Source: Malania oleifera
Taxonomy: Eukaryota; Streptophyta; Magnoliopsida; Santalales; Ximeniaceae
DNA length: 64,000 nt
Reading direction: 5' to 3'
Assembly: GCF_029873635.1 (NCBI RefSeq)
Contig: NC_080420.1
Span: forward strand, 122,396,719-122,460,718
The translations under genes and the position numbers were made by a program. Shown here one piece after another: positions 1 to 12,328 of the stretch (within the stretch, counting starts at the first letter, position 1; every line of letters begins with the position of its first letter). The notes under the pieces were generated by a model. That model made no database searches. It was not told the origin of the DNA and saw only the letters and a list, made by a program, of their open reading frames with translations.

Positions 1-372
1 AATCTAGAGAGATGAAAAGTAGGGAGAGTTCTAGAGAGAGAGAGATAGGATTTAGTTTTGTTAGTTGAGAAGTAAAGAGAATTGATATTTATAGCCCTTT
101 GACTCGGGCGTCCTCATCGACGAAATGGTGTACTCATCGACGAGTCTGCCATTGCCTTCGTCGACGAAGCGATGGCCTCGTCGATGAGCTTGAGATCCCC
201 GGTTTCCTGAAATCTCTCGGCTTCTCCTCGTCGATGAACCTATGAACTTCGTCGATGAGACTTACATGAACTTTGTTGACGAACCCTGGCTTCGTCAACG
301 AATCCTGCTAAATCCCCAATTTGGTCCTCTCTTATTTATTCAAACTCATATATCATGGTTCAGGTTCTTACA
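1..372 (-). mobile_element. Group-A LTR, 5' part, cut by the window edge
   Basis: The minus strand starts with TGTAAGAACC at 372. It then carries the palindrome array (300 to 112), a TATA-like box (the plus strand reads ATATTTATAG near 88) and a GA-rich leader. This is the order seen at the 5' end of the complete group-A LTRs further right. The rest lies outside the window, so TSDs cannot be checked. Confidence 0.7.
112..300. repeat. Array of TCGTCGACGA-type palindromes (group-A LTR)
   Basis: About eight variants of the self-complementary decamer TCGTCGACGA stand 15 to 30 nt apart. Most variants differ by C-to-T or G-to-A at CpG positions. The array lies just upstream of the LTR's TATA box (minus strand). 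Confidence 0.75.
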
Positions 373-596
373 TTAATTTCCTGCACATGTATGCTTATAT
401 TTAATTAATTATGAATGTGTGCATGATTTAAATATTATGAATGATTGGGATAAACTGAGCCTGCTATACTTGCTTTGATTATCAGCTCAGTTAAATTCTT
501 GTTAGGTAATTGGTATCTGTTTAGACAGACCCTAGGTTGAGCTATATTATCTGTGATTTGGATTTGACATAGGCATAAATTTTTAAATACCCAATT
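373..596 (-). mobile_element. Remnant of a group-E-like LTR split by solo LTR 597-2824
   Basis: If the solo LTR and one TSD copy are removed, the minus strand reads GGGGGGTGAATTGGG followed by an AT-rich stretch. This matches the terminal region of the LTR at 34541-36628, which contains AGGGGGGTGAATTGG. Positions 2825-2850 are the other half of this remnant. Confidence 0.55.
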
Positions 597-1516
597 TGAA
601 ATGCCCCAATCCTTTGTACGAACCCAGAGTGCTACTACATATATGTTGTACCTATATCTGATAAACATACATAAACAACCCACCCTAAATAGGGACAAAC
701 GGGTGTATCTTATACAGATTTGTATTCATGCATAGCAAAAAACATAAACATTCTTATGGGATTCTATAAAACATATACCAGATTTCTATGTGTATCCTTC
801 AATACACAAAATCCATACTTAAACATAAATTGTATTATACGCCCTTACATTCAATTGGGCTAACAACCCAGTGTCGATACAAAAACTTACATCTACTAAC
901 AAGACTCTACGCACCAAAGTCCTTCTAGAAGACTAGGACCGATGTCTTGTAAGACTTGAAACAAAGGTTGTAAGATTGGGGTGAGATACTTCTCAGTAAG
1001 GTGGAAGATATTACATCAGTACGTGACTACATGAGTTTATTCCAACTCAAAAATAGTTGCACAATATCACATTCACAATGTTGTACTATAGCAGATATAT
1101 AAACATAATTCAGCATCATTACAAGTAAGAGTTCCTGAGGTTAGACAAGCTCATACACTGTACGATCCCTCCACACGGTACTCAAACCTGTGACTTTGCC
1201 CATTTCAGTTTTTTAAATCATGTATATGAAAATTTAGGATAATGACTAGCTTTGGAACTTCCGTAAATATGCCTAATTACCTCGTGCCACGGGTTGTGCA
1301 CTGATAAACTCTGACAAGGCCCTGTTCATGGAGGCACTATCAAGCATCATAGATATAGTCCGACTGCCCCACCTGGTCCATTATTTCACCAGTGGCCCCA
1401 TACACTCCTGCAAGACGACTATCTCGATACCCACTCTGATTCACATGTGTGGTTGCACTGTACCTCAATTAGCAACGGAATTGCGCCTCAGGCTATTTAA
1501 AGCCTTAGATAACCTG

Positions 1517-1579
1517 GAGTGTCTTTCAACTCCTTCGGAGTGTCTTTCAACTCCTTCAGAGTGTCTTTCAACTCCTTTA
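1517..1579. repeat. Three tandem copies of a 21-bp unit
   Basis: The unit GAGTGTCTTTCAACTCCTTC plus one base is repeated three times with one or two differences. It lies within the putative second intron of the surrounding LTR. Confidence 0.85.
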
Positions 1580-2555
1580 GTAACAAGCTATGGTCCCAAT
1601 TAATCATATATATAATTTACAATAGAAACATAACAACCTGTGCAGTTCCAATAATTTCACAACCGTAATCATGCATTCTTTCTTTCTTTCAGACAGTGGT
1701 GTTAACCGACACAAACGCTCTCGGTTCAACCCTTTTTACAAATAAAGCTTGGTGATTAACTAGTACCTGTTTTCCACATTTTCAGATAATAGAATGGAAC
1801 TTTAGTTCTCACAATTCATTTACAGGTATAACGTTCAGTATGTTCCATTTCATATCATATGTCACACTTGTTTCATCAAAAATCACTATAAACAGTGTAT
1901 AACTAAAAAAAAAATACCATTTGGACTGCAAACATGGGTATTAAGCAGTTCCTACTTTAGTTTTAAAACAAATAAATTAGTTTTTGAAAGTTTGGAGTTC
2001 ATATGCCAAAACCCCATTTTCACCAAAAATCGTAAAACCGTAAAATCGTAAGAAACGACATTTATACCCAGTAAAATTTTGCAAATAAGTAGTGAAAACG
2101 TGCATAAAGACATAAGCTAACTTTCTAGTGGTTTAATTTTATAAAAATACTAATGTAAACAAATCCCCTGACCTTAATCCCGAAAATCGAAACACAAACG
2201 AATCGATCCAAAACAACAATTTGGGATTCTCGAAACCTAAAAACCGAAGAACAATACTCACTATAATCTCAACTACTACATATCTACCAAACCAAAAATG
2301 AAATCAGATCCTTACCTCAATTTTAAGGAAAACCCGAAAATCCTCAGATCGAAAATATGTTCTGCTATAACTATAGAGATTCTCCTCCTAATCTACGTAG
2401 CGGCGTCAGATTGTTGATTCTGGTAATAGACGACACAAAATTTTAGAGAGAGAGAGAGAGAGGGTTAGTTCGAGTTCTAGAGAGAGAGAGAGAGAATGGA
2501 GGTAACTTAGCTTGGAAGCAATGAATATTTTATTTATAACTAGGTTGACCCGGCT

Positions 2556-2752
2556 AGCCTCGTCGATGAGTTGAAGTTCTTGTCGACAAGCTAAAGAAGG
2601 TTGCTCATGGCCGAGAAAGTGACCTCGTCGACGAGCATGAGATTTCAGAATCTCTGAAAATCCCTCAGCATCTTCTCGTCGACGAGTCCCTACATCTTGT
2701 CGTTGAGCCACAAAAGAGGCTTTGTCGACGAGAAATGGAGTCTCGTCGATGA
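2556..2752. repeat. Palindrome array of the 597-2824 LTR
   Basis: Variants of TCGTCGACGA are repeated about seven times, upstream of the minus-strand TATA-like box at about 2530. Confidence 0.75.
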
Positions 2753-2824
2753 GCTATGTTGTTTTATCCTTTTTAATTTCTCTTCTCTTTTCTTTATTTA
2801 TTTTTTCGGATTCGGGTCCCTACA

Positions 2825-2850
2825 CAATTCACCCCCCTCTTGGGAATACA
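2825..2850 (-). mobile_element. End of the group-E-like LTR remnant
   Basis: The minus strand reads TGTATTCCCAAGAGGGGGG from 2850, like TGTAGTCCCAAGAGGGGGG at 34553. It is the outer end of an LTR inserted in the Copia-like gag and then interrupted by the 597-2824 solo LTR. Confidence 0.55.
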
Positions 2851-2994
2851 CCAATTCCTATAGAGTCTCTTACCTTCATCTTCCAATGGATCTGCTAGAT
2901 CCTTGCAATTTAAGAAATCCTCCATCCTCGGTCTCCACAGAGTATAATTTGGTCCCGTCAAATTGACCATGACTCCAGATCCTGAATCCTCCAT
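2851..2994 (-). pseudogene. Copia-like gag N-terminus, truncated
   Basis: From ATG at 2994 the minus strand encodes MEDSGSGVMVNLTGPNYTLW and then a segment with WRPRMEDFLNCKDLADPLE. The pattern of an NYxLW motif followed by W/K-rich MEDxL is known from the N-terminus of plant Ty1/copia gag (UBN2/DUF4219-like). About 48 codons remain before the reading frame enters the inserted LTR end at 2850. It lies downstream of a PBS-like site and LTR in the same orientation (3607-4036), as expected for the 5' part of a Copia element. The rest of gag and pol is missing. Confidence 0.6.
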
Positions 2995-3606
2995 GGAATG
3001 GACTTAAGGTTTTTGTTCTTACTTGCTCAAACGATATAATCAGAGTAAAATCACACAAAATCAACTGTACGATTGTGTCCAAAACGGCCTAAAACATTAG
3101 GAACAAGTCTGACCTGGTCAAACACATACCTGAAATGGGCCGACTCGGCCAAAAAATCCGTTTTGGAGTGAGTTGACTCAATAATGAAATATTCCCTAAC
3201 TAACAGAATATTCTCTATCCATTATGACGCCATCTATGCTAATGTGGCGCGAATGACATGGCCTAGTGGAACTCAGTGATGACATGGCAATGGGACCTTG
3301 CAATGATGTGATAGTGGGTACTATTGATGACATGGCAATGGGTTTGGTGATGACGTGGCAAGGGTGAAGTGGCACGCTAACATGGCACCTTCTTCAACAT
3401 TCAGCAAAGTAGATTTGTAGGAGCAGCAGGTTCAATCTGAAAAATAGGGGAAGAAATTGGATTTTGTGGCGGCTAGTGTGGCTTCGTTCAGAGTCGATTT
3501 TTGACTTTGTTTTTACCGTTGTAACTGTCTCAACACGAACTACATGGTGGTATGACTGAATTGAGGTTTTGAGCAACTTAAAAAAACTTAGAAACCTCCC
3601 AATACT
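2995..3606 (-). mobile_element. Untranslated leader of the Copia-like element
   Basis: This non-coding stretch lies between the PBS-like site and the gag start. It includes several imperfect repeats of a GATGACATGGCAATGGG-type phrase (about 3260-3390). Confidence 0.5.
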
Positions 3607-3618
3607 GCTCTAATACCA
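3607..3618 (-). other. Primer-binding site (initiator tRNA-Met type)
   Basis: The minus strand reads TGGTATTAGAGC, one base from the usual plant TGGTATCAGAGC. It sits directly inside the LTR at 3621-4036. Confidence 0.65.
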
Positions 3619-3620
3619 CT

Positions 3621-4036
3621 TATTGGGAAAACCTTAACAGAAAGCAGAGGTAAAAAAACACATAGAAAGACACCAAGATATACATGGTTCGGCCCATTCC
3701 AGCCTACGCCCACGGGAGAGATTACTATTATATGTATTTTCTGAAAATAGAGAGGAGGAGAAGGAGACAAAATTCTCACTCAAAACTCTCTCAACTCTCA
3801 CAGCTCTCTCTACCTACACTGGCTCACTTCCCTTAACTCGTTTTTCTCTGTTATATTTTACATTCACAACACACACCCATTTATACATAGAGGAGGATTA
3901 ATCACTTGAGAAAAACTATTACAATCATATTCGAATTTCACTCCTAATTTAGTGGAGATTTTGGAAAAGCATTCGCAAGTGATTAACGGAGGAAAAACCG
4001 CAGGAGAAGACCTAAATATCTGCTCCATAATTCCCA
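3621..4036 (-). mobile_element. 5' LTR of the Copia-like element
   Basis: The minus strand runs from TGGGAATTATGG at 4036 to a TTTCCCAATA end at 3621, next to the PBS. A TATA-like box (plus strand CATTTATACATAG near 3878) and a CT-rich leader fit an LTR promoter. The 3' half of the element is lost, so no TSD can be compared. Confidence 0.6.
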
Positions 4037-4465
4037 CCTAAAGTAGGGTGTGGACCCATTAGAGTCACTAATGTTTGGACACCATAATTACCTCGGAAAA
4101 TGAAACTTCTAATAACAAACTTATTTCTGATGAATATGTTTTCATCATTATATGTATATTAACTAAAAGTTCTCGTCATAAGTAACGTAAATAATAGTGA
4201 CGGATATGAATTTCATCACTAAAAAGTCATTTTTAATGACGCTTTTAACCGATCATTAGTAGTTTCATTTATTAAAAATCTCATTTTCCCAAAAGGCTAG
4301 AAAATCTATGGTCATTCGTACTCAAGCATGGCTTAGAGAATCAAATATTATAGTTTATAATTAAGATTTAGGAGAGTAATATGTGATTTAGTGAAACTTT
4401 AAATGCTAATTGTGTAATTTATCTTATATTTAACTGTGATTCTAAAATAGTTATCAAATGTTGTC

Positions 4466-4508
<43 letters not shown>

Positions 4509-5706
4509 ATTTTAATAAAAATTTATACATTGATTTAAATTTTAATTTGAATATATGGTTAGATCTGAAAATTAAATTATAATTGTCTGAAATCTAATTT
4601 TTGAATATATTATTTTTAAAATTTTAGCTCTAATTGTTGAGAGCTAATTATTTACTAAAATTAATTTAATTTAATTAATTTTTAAAAAATTATGAAACCA
4701 GATCCCAAAGGATTTTATTTTCTAGAGAACAGCTCATGTGATTGCTTGGAATAGACTGTCTTTTTCTCTGACTCTTGTCCATTTGGACAACGTGTGTGGG
4801 CCTCATTTTAAAATTTAAATAAAATTAATAAAAGAAATTAGTAATATAGTAGAATTAACAAAATGAGTAAAAATTCATTATTCGAATCGAATCTGATCCG
4901 TGTGCATGGTTTATAACGATTCATTCTTAATTCTTATGTTAAATAAGTTAAATACAATTTAGAATTTTTTATTCATTTTCAAATGATTCGCATATCGAAT
5001 TTTAAATTTTATATTATCAACGTTGTCAAAAATTAATATGTATCAATCAAGTCTTCCACTCAAATTCAAGATCAATAAAAAATAAAAACCTTGAATTCAT
5101 AATTATTAAATACTTAATCATTTATTTAAATATTGGCCGTGATCGTGAGCATCCTTATCATCATAAATTCATCCCCCAGTTGAATCAAATGCGAATTAAA
5201 ATTTTTTTACCCTATAATTTGCCATGATCCAACCATAATGTAGTTTCATAAATTGATCCCAATTTGCTTCTCATTTTTTCACGTGTTCCAACTAGTGGAT
5301 TGAAAGTTGAAGCTGCTGGAAATCATTAGAGTATAAATTCGTGAAATTGAATGAATTTAGGTGTGATTCTATGTAGTTTTGTACCAAAATTTGCTTCCAA
5401 GCTACGCAATTTAAATTCATATTTTCCAAACACCACAAAGATAAATTCGCACCTAACAATGCAAAGCACGTATATTAAACAGAAGCTATATTTCCACAGA
5501 ACGACGTCGCGTAAGGCGGGAGATGCATCAAATGCACTAACTACCAAGTGACGAAATTACAACTACTACCAAAATTTCAACTATATGGATATAGATAAAC
5601 ACAACACGTGCCTCACGAGCCAAGTGCTCGGCTAGTCCGCGGCAGCCGCCGTCGACGGCGGCGAGGAGCAGATTCCGCGAGTCCGTTTGAAGGAGATCTC
5701 TTGAAT
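4037..5706. other. AT-rich intergenic DNA, no gene seen
   Basis: No frame with recognisable protein similarity was found. An (AT)n run occupies about 4471-4501. Around 4160-4260 there are repeated GTGACG / CATCAC phrases that resemble DNA-transposon subterminal repeats, but I could not define ends. The 3' part (about 5550-5706) should contain the 3' UTR of the minus-strand small gene. Confidence 0.5.
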
Positions 5707-5946
5707 TCATACGGTACAGCCGCAGAAAAGGAAGAAGAAGCAGAGCATGGATACCAGAGCCACCGATTCGAATGCTGTGACGAAGGACCACAGCACGTTG
5801 TCGACGATCGAGAAGTCGAGATCCGGCCACCGGAATCTCCGCGGCGCGAAATACGAGGAGACGAGGCCCGGCCACCGTTGGACGGTAGGCGGCAGCGCCA
5901 AGTCAAAATCTAGCCACCGGAGGGCCGTCGTATACCACCGGAACGA

Positions 5947-5949
<3 letters not shown>
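5707..5949 (-). CDS. Small predicted membrane protein, 80 residues
   Basis: A minus-strand frame runs from ATG at 5949 to TGA at 5707. The N-terminal half is basic and aromatic (MSFRWYTTALRWLDFDLALP, then PRRFRWPDLDFS at about residues 36-47). Residues about 53-80 form one hydrophobic segment containing ESVALVSMLCFFFLFCGCT, so it is probably a single-pass, C-terminally anchored membrane protein. The stretch is much richer in GC than its flanks. A (GA)n leader directly precedes the ATG and a TATA-like box lies about 90 nt upstream, as in many plant genes. I have an impression that similar short proteins ending in FCGCT occur in other plants but cannot verify it. Function is unknown. The several overlapping frames in both strands here are treated as shadows. 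Confidence 0.55.

Positions 5950-6000
<51 letters not shown>
5950..6000. repeat. (TC/GA)n microsatellite, probable 5' UTR
   Basis: About 25 CT dinucleotides on the plus strand end at the minus-strand ATG, so the repeat would be a GA-rich 5' leader of the small gene. Confidence 0.8.
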
Positions 6001-6004
<4 letters not shown>

Positions 6005-6034
6005 GCCCTAGAATCTGGTAGGAGAAGAGTGAGC

Positions 6035-6045
6035 TAATATAAAGA
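6035..6045 (-). promoter_or_regulatory. TATA-like box of the small gene
   Basis: The minus strand reads CTTTATATTAG. A start about 30 nt downstream would give a 5' UTR of about 60 nt made largely of the GA repeat. Confidence 0.4.
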
Positions 6046-6059
6046 TTGAAGGGAGTGAT

Positions 6060-9000
6060 CCCCTGCATGCCAGTACATGTTAAAGTGGTACGCCTTTATT
6101 CGAGAACTGATCTGGACCGTAGGAACTAGGAAGTGGATGCAGGATAAATTGCAAAATTAGCCCCTCAAAGTTTCCTTTTATTACATTTTAATCCTTTTAT
6201 ATTTACATTTTGACACATTGAACTTTAAACCAAGTGATAGACTATTAAAATCCATAATCTATGTTTTCAAAATTACTTTTTACCCTTTTAATACTGAAAA
6301 AGATAAATAAATAAAAATTATTATTGCAATCACTTTATTTTCACGATAAGATTTTTACTATCATATTATTAGTATCGTCTCGATTTATTCAAATTAAAAA
6401 TGTTTAACTTTTACTATTTCAATTATTATAAATCTTGATATTTAAATATCAAAAAAAAATTACCTTCGATTTTTAAAATATGATTCATAAATTCTTGAAA
6501 TTTTAGTGTCCTCATGCTCAATGTACTCGTAAGAATAACAGTTAAATAGTTTTATTTTCCAAAATATGCTCATATTTAATTAACAAATAATTTTTTACAA
6601 AAAAATATTGTATTTCCTTTAAGTGTTAGTTCAAATGGATATAGACGAGCTACGAGACTTCCTGATAATAAGAGATTTTAGATTCGATTTCACCTAGAGA
6701 CTAATTTTTGATTTATTAAGGGTTCGTTTGGATTAAAGATTTTCTTTAAAGAAAGAAAAATAAGGAGAAAACTTATTTTTCCTTATACTTTCCTTCTATA
6801 TAAGGTATTATAAAAAATGAAAGTTTGCTTTACTAATGGCGTCTTCCTCGATTTCGTATCATCTAGAGTAGTCGAAGGGTTTGTCCATGTTAGAATTCCC
6901 AATTAACCAAAAAAAAAAATGTACATAGTATTTTAGCACAAATTTTAACAAATGAAATACAAAAAGAGCAAATTTTATTGGAAATAAAATATCAAAAACA
7001 ATTTAAATATATTGCAAACCAAAGAAAATACATATAAATGAATAAAAAAATTTAAAATCGTATGAAATTTTTTATATATTTTAAATAACTTAAGAGAATA
7101 ATTTTAAAATCTCAACTCAAATATTTAAATTAATTGACATGTATTAATCAAATTTGAGTGAGGACATTAAGCATTGTGGTCTAATAAGTCAAAATTTGGA
7201 GGACTAATTGTGCAATTTGTCAAAATTTTATCAAAAGGTACTGTGATCTTGGCCGTTGATAGCACGGGTATGAGATGCAAGAATATTTGCGTGATCTACG
7301 GCTGAGATTGCACAGTAGGACAGCTGTGGAGCACGCATTCACCGGTGTCCCTGGACTAGAAGACAATAAGACATTAGAAAAAATAAATGAAAATTGACGG
7401 TTAGATTTGAATTTTGAGGAACCACTTCGAGCGCACTTTTCTGAAAAATGGAGGGAAAAATTGGAAGCTTTCCAAATCCAAACAATGCCCTACTTTTTTA
7501 CTTTTTATTTTTTATTTTTATTTTTAAAAAGTAGAGAACATAATTTTTTTTTTTAAATTTGAGATAGAGGAAAGAAAAAGGTTAATCATTGTATATTTAA
7601 TTTTAAAAAATAGGCTATAAATTGGACAAATTTTGGTGAATAAATATAGGCATTTGTGTATTTTTTGCGGGTACATTTTAAAATGAGTGAATAAATTGAT
7701 TTATTTGCTTTAGTTATTTTATTTTCTAAATGAATATTCAATGAATTTAAGATTTAAAAAAGAATATACGCTAAATTAGATAAAACTAATTTATAAATCT
7801 TAGAACTTGTGTGTTTTCTTTGCAAATAATAAATCAAAATTTGTGACATAATTAATTAAATTAGGGTATATCGAAAATCCGATATGTAGATTATTTATGC
7901 GAAAAATAAGTGTTAAAACTTTTTATGCTAGCACCCTCGAATTTAATTGATACTTTTCTAAATATCTATAATGCACATATAATATTAAATATATTTATAA
8001 AATTAAATAAAAAAACTCAATTGGACTCGAAACTCAACTCGAGTATTATTACTGAACTTAAACTTAACTCAAACTCGAATAGAATCGAGTTGAATAATGG
8101 CAGCTAAGAAAAAAGATCGTTAATTTTTTCTTTCTTTTTCTATTACATTATTTTTTTTATTGCGAGTAATTTTGTCATTCAAATTTTACTTCTTTTATCT
8201 CTTTCCGTGTTCGAATAATTTAACAATATTAATTGAAGATGGGATAAATAATAAGTATATGATGAATTCTTAAAATAGATGAGTAATCAATGAACCCATC
8301 GGCTAAAGCCTTATAGGGAAAATTACGCCTGAGCGTGAAAGGATGAATCTTTTCCCAATCGAAGCCAGCAAAGTTAAACTATTAAATCCCCTGTTTGGCA
8401 GATGGGAAAAAGAGATTTCACCTTATGAGCTTTTTGGATGTCTTAAATGTCTCAACTATTCAGCTTAATCTGTCCCACTCCCACCATTTCAAATTTTTAA
8501 ATCAATGGGAAGTTGAGAATTTCCTTTTCATGCCCTTTGATCCTTGTTTGGAAGCTTGCCTGATTTGTCAATTCTCATTTCCCACCAAAAGGATTTTGAA
8601 TTCCTTGGATCTTGAAATTCCAATTTCTCCCTCACAATAATGAGAAAGTGAAGTACCCAATTACCTACCCCAACTATATGCATATCATAAGGAAATGGGA
8701 GCATGAATTTTGAGATTTCAAAAAAAAGAAAGATTTGGGACTAGTTTAATTTAATTTTATATTTTATATATTTAAAATAATTTTAATGTAATTTTATAAT
8801 ATGTTTTATTTAAAGCTAAATAAATTTGAGTTTAAGATTCGAATTTTATACTTTAACGAAAAATGTTAAAAGTCACAGACTCTTGATGATACGAGCCCAT
8901 ATGATAGGAATCGGTTGAATAATGCAGTGTGAGTCCCACATTGCATTACCTGAATGATGCTTGCCACGGAGTGTCATCACAGGCCAATGGCATATAGCAC

Positions 9001-12000
9001 GACTCTACTTCCAAACACAAGGTAAAATAAATAATAAAATTATACCATGAGATAATGTTGTCAGATGGATTATCCTTCAGGATGGTTTGTACTATGTTGA
9101 TTTATATCATATCTCCCTTGAATTAATTGTTTTCTCATTTTCCAGTTTGCAAACGAAAAATACTTACAGACAGATGAATAGAGAGAGTAGATGAAATTCT
9201 TGATGCACCATATATATGTGTATTGAACGCATATATAGAAGGTAGCAAAATAAGTTGATGTCCATCGAGTGACTCACAACTCTTCTATTTAAATTGATAA
9301 ATTTGTGTTTAAAAAAAAGTGACATGGTTATATTCGGGTCAACTTGAAAGCAACTAGTAACTTAATAGGCTAGATGGATTTGGACAAGTATCCTGGGGTT
9401 ACCAATTTTTTGTTTTCATAAAACATTAAAATAATAAAACCTAACATGCTAATGGGCCATGGCCCACTTGACCTATGCTCAGGCCCAGAAGACAGAAGAG
9501 CCAGCCCAAAATAGGCAATTCTCATCCCATCCCATAGCCATAGCCCAACATGTGTTTGTTCTTCTTTTGGAAACTTTGCCAACCTATTTTATTTTTTTTT
9601 TTGGTTCTTTGTGAGGCTAAGTGTTCATTTGATATAACAGAATTGGGCAAGTGATTTGCATGTGTTATTTTAAAAAAAAAAAAAATTAAAATTTTTTAAA
9701 ATAACAAAGTAAAAATGTAAAATAAATTGATTAATTATGTATCTCTTATCCATCTACAACTCCTCAATCAATTAGATAAATTTGTGTTTATGTTTTATTC
9801 ATGCATTTATAAGCAGGTCGAACCGAGTTCCATTCGTTTAAACTTCCTTTGTTAACAACTCAATCCATAAACTAATTCGTTTAGTCACCTCTGTTAGATT
9901 TAAATGTTATCCATTTGATAGGTTCCATCATTAAAAATACTTGGTTTCAAAAAATTTTAATTTGTTAAGATGAAGTTAAGTTAAATATTTTTAACTTATA
10001 TTTGCACCACGAAAGCATGAGATAGGAATGTGAGGGGTGGCCAAGATAGGCATATCCCATTTTTGATGGTATGATACTAATTTGTCTTATGGGCTAAGAT
10101 AAAAAGATTAGGTTACCCTTTTGTTTTATATTTTTGGTTATATTGTTCTTTTTCTTTATAGGTATTTTTGACTTAAAAAAAATTAAGCTTTATTTTATAT
10201 ATGATAATCTAAACATGGGATATGATTAACAATTGTAGTCAATCCAGTTTAGTCTCATAAACTTTAGCCACACAAACAAGACGCCCGCTAAATTTTGGTT
10301 ATATAATAAAAGATCTCATTTCTTATCCTTTTTTGTGTCCACTCTCAAAAGCAAATATATATATATATATATATATAAGAGTATAAGACATCTGACTAGT
10401 AAGATGTAATCTATGAAACAGACATTCACTATCTTATAAACAAACATTCACTATCTTACCTTTTTATTTATTTATTGGTCAATTAAAAGTCATTAAACTT
10501 GTGTTAAACAACGGAGGGTAACTTATTTCCCATCCCATATCCCTTCCCACTTCTCTCCGAACTCAAACACGAAACCTCCAACAAGGATGTCTTAAGATTT
10601 GACCACAAAAATGCCTCTTAAGAAACAATCTTACCGAAGATACCTAATTAAGTTTGAATATAGCTTCGATTCTACCTCTATCCATTTCAATTAAAGCTAG
10701 CACTTACTCCTTCTGCTTTAGAATAATATCGTCGTTGGTTCTTCTGACATAAGATTCTCGACCTCCTCCGGTCTGGACAATCAGTCATCTCAAGAAAAGT
10801 CCTATACATAGCTAAATAGCCGGCTGGTTCCTAGTCGCATCTCGAGAGCCCAAGCCCTATTGAATCGAAGAAGGCTGCCTCATCTCTATGTGTCGCATGA
10901 TTTGTTTTGTTAAATGTTTATTTAAAAAAAATATATATATAATGATTAAAGTATATGAATTTGATAGTTTATAATGGCAAAAGCATTATTTTTATTAAAA
11001 AAAAAAATTCAAAAGTTTTTATTTGTCCATGATATAAAATATGTAAGGAATGGTTATACTAAATTAACAATGAAAATGTCTATTCTAATCCTATTATATG
11101 TTATAATAACACAAGTTTTGCTTATATAGATTATTAAATTTCTTTATATTTTTTTATTTCATTAAACATGACCTTACAGTATTTAGTTCTTATTTTTTTT
11201 AAAACGAAATTGTGTTGACATATGAACATATTCCCCCTTTTCTCTTGATAAAACACAACATAAAACTCAAAGCATATCTTAAAAATTCCAAATATCTTTT
11301 TCATCGATACAATTTTTCATCTAAAATTTTAAATATTATTGTTATGATATTTAAGCAATACTATATTATTCCTTCCTCGTTAGTTTTATGAGTTTGTCTA
11401 CATGCTTGTAGAAATTAGGTAGCACACCTAAAAAATTATATCATACTCCTAAAATCCCTTTATATCGTATTCTAAATTTTAAGTTCAAAGCCACTCGTAA
11501 GTCGTAATATAGCATTTCTCCAATAAGTTATTTTTTATTAAGCTATGAAATATTCTAATTATGGAGATATCTTACTCTTACAAAATATGTTTAAAGTATT
11601 CTTTTACTCTTTTCTCGTGTTAAATAAATAAACCCAAAATACTTATCAAAATGCACTACAATGACACTGCAATAAAATTGTAATAGGTAGATGAAAAATT
11701 AACATTTCAGAAATACTTTTCATAAAATATTTTTTATCTCTCTTTTTTCTCCTCAAAAATTGGGTTTTAGAAATTAGAACTAATATTAATAAATTTATAT
11801 TTTAATAATATGTTTGTACTACCCTTTTCTATGATTTCTCCATTAAATAATATTTTTTTTGGTTTCTCACCATATATATGCACATTTTTGTGTTTATAGT
11901 GCATACATTCATTTCCTTTTTGGGATACAATATTTTTTTTTTTAGTTCTAGGTGTTTAATCAACAATTTCACAACAATAGAATGTGGCAAAATTAGTATC

Positions 12001-12265
12001 TATAACTAGTAGTATAGATTATGTAGTATCTACAACTATATTTTTATTATTAATAAATAAATTTATGACTATGAATTTTAATATAGAAATTTCATGTGTT
12101 CCTGCAAAATAATGAGTTAATTAACTCATCAAAACGGATTTAAAACGTGAAAAAGGGATAGAACTTTTGAATGAAATAAATTTTCATTGAATTTAATTCT
12201 CATCCTCTACCCCAAATTGCAAAATCCTAAGTCCATTACAAATTGTCAAACACAACAAAGAAAGC

Positions 12266-12328
<63 letters not shown>

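Larger units (their letters stand above)
597..2824 (-). mobile_element. Solo LTR, group A, TSD CAATT
   Basis: The plus strand reads TGAAATGCCC at the left end and CCCTACA at the right end. CAATT is present directly outside both ends (592-596 and 2825-2829). The length of 2228 bp fits the group. Inside, read on the minus strand, are a palindrome array (2752-2556), a TATA-like box near 2530, GA/CT-rich leader DNA, a GAG/GTAAGG donor at about 2315 and the reverse complement of the CTGAGAAGTATCTCACC motif near 981-1002. No coding sequence was seen. Removing it restores a plausible older LTR sequence at the insertion site, which supports the boundaries. Confidence 0.85.

Noticed and set aside
5608..5913. 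Other long frames on both strands over the small gene
   Set aside because: They arise because the stretch is GC-rich; only the 5707-5949 minus frame has a leader, TATA-like box and a sensible hydrophobic segment.
6717..7493. Terminal inverted repeats suggesting a 0.8-kb DNA transposon
   Set aside because: The inverted ends are short and imperfect and no TSD of 2, 3, 8 or 9 bp matches; kept only as a note in the intergenic entry.
8395..8640. Plus-strand frame of 81 codons starting MADGKKRFHLM
   Set aside because: No domain, codon pattern or upstream signals; AT-rich composition like the surrounding intergenic DNA.
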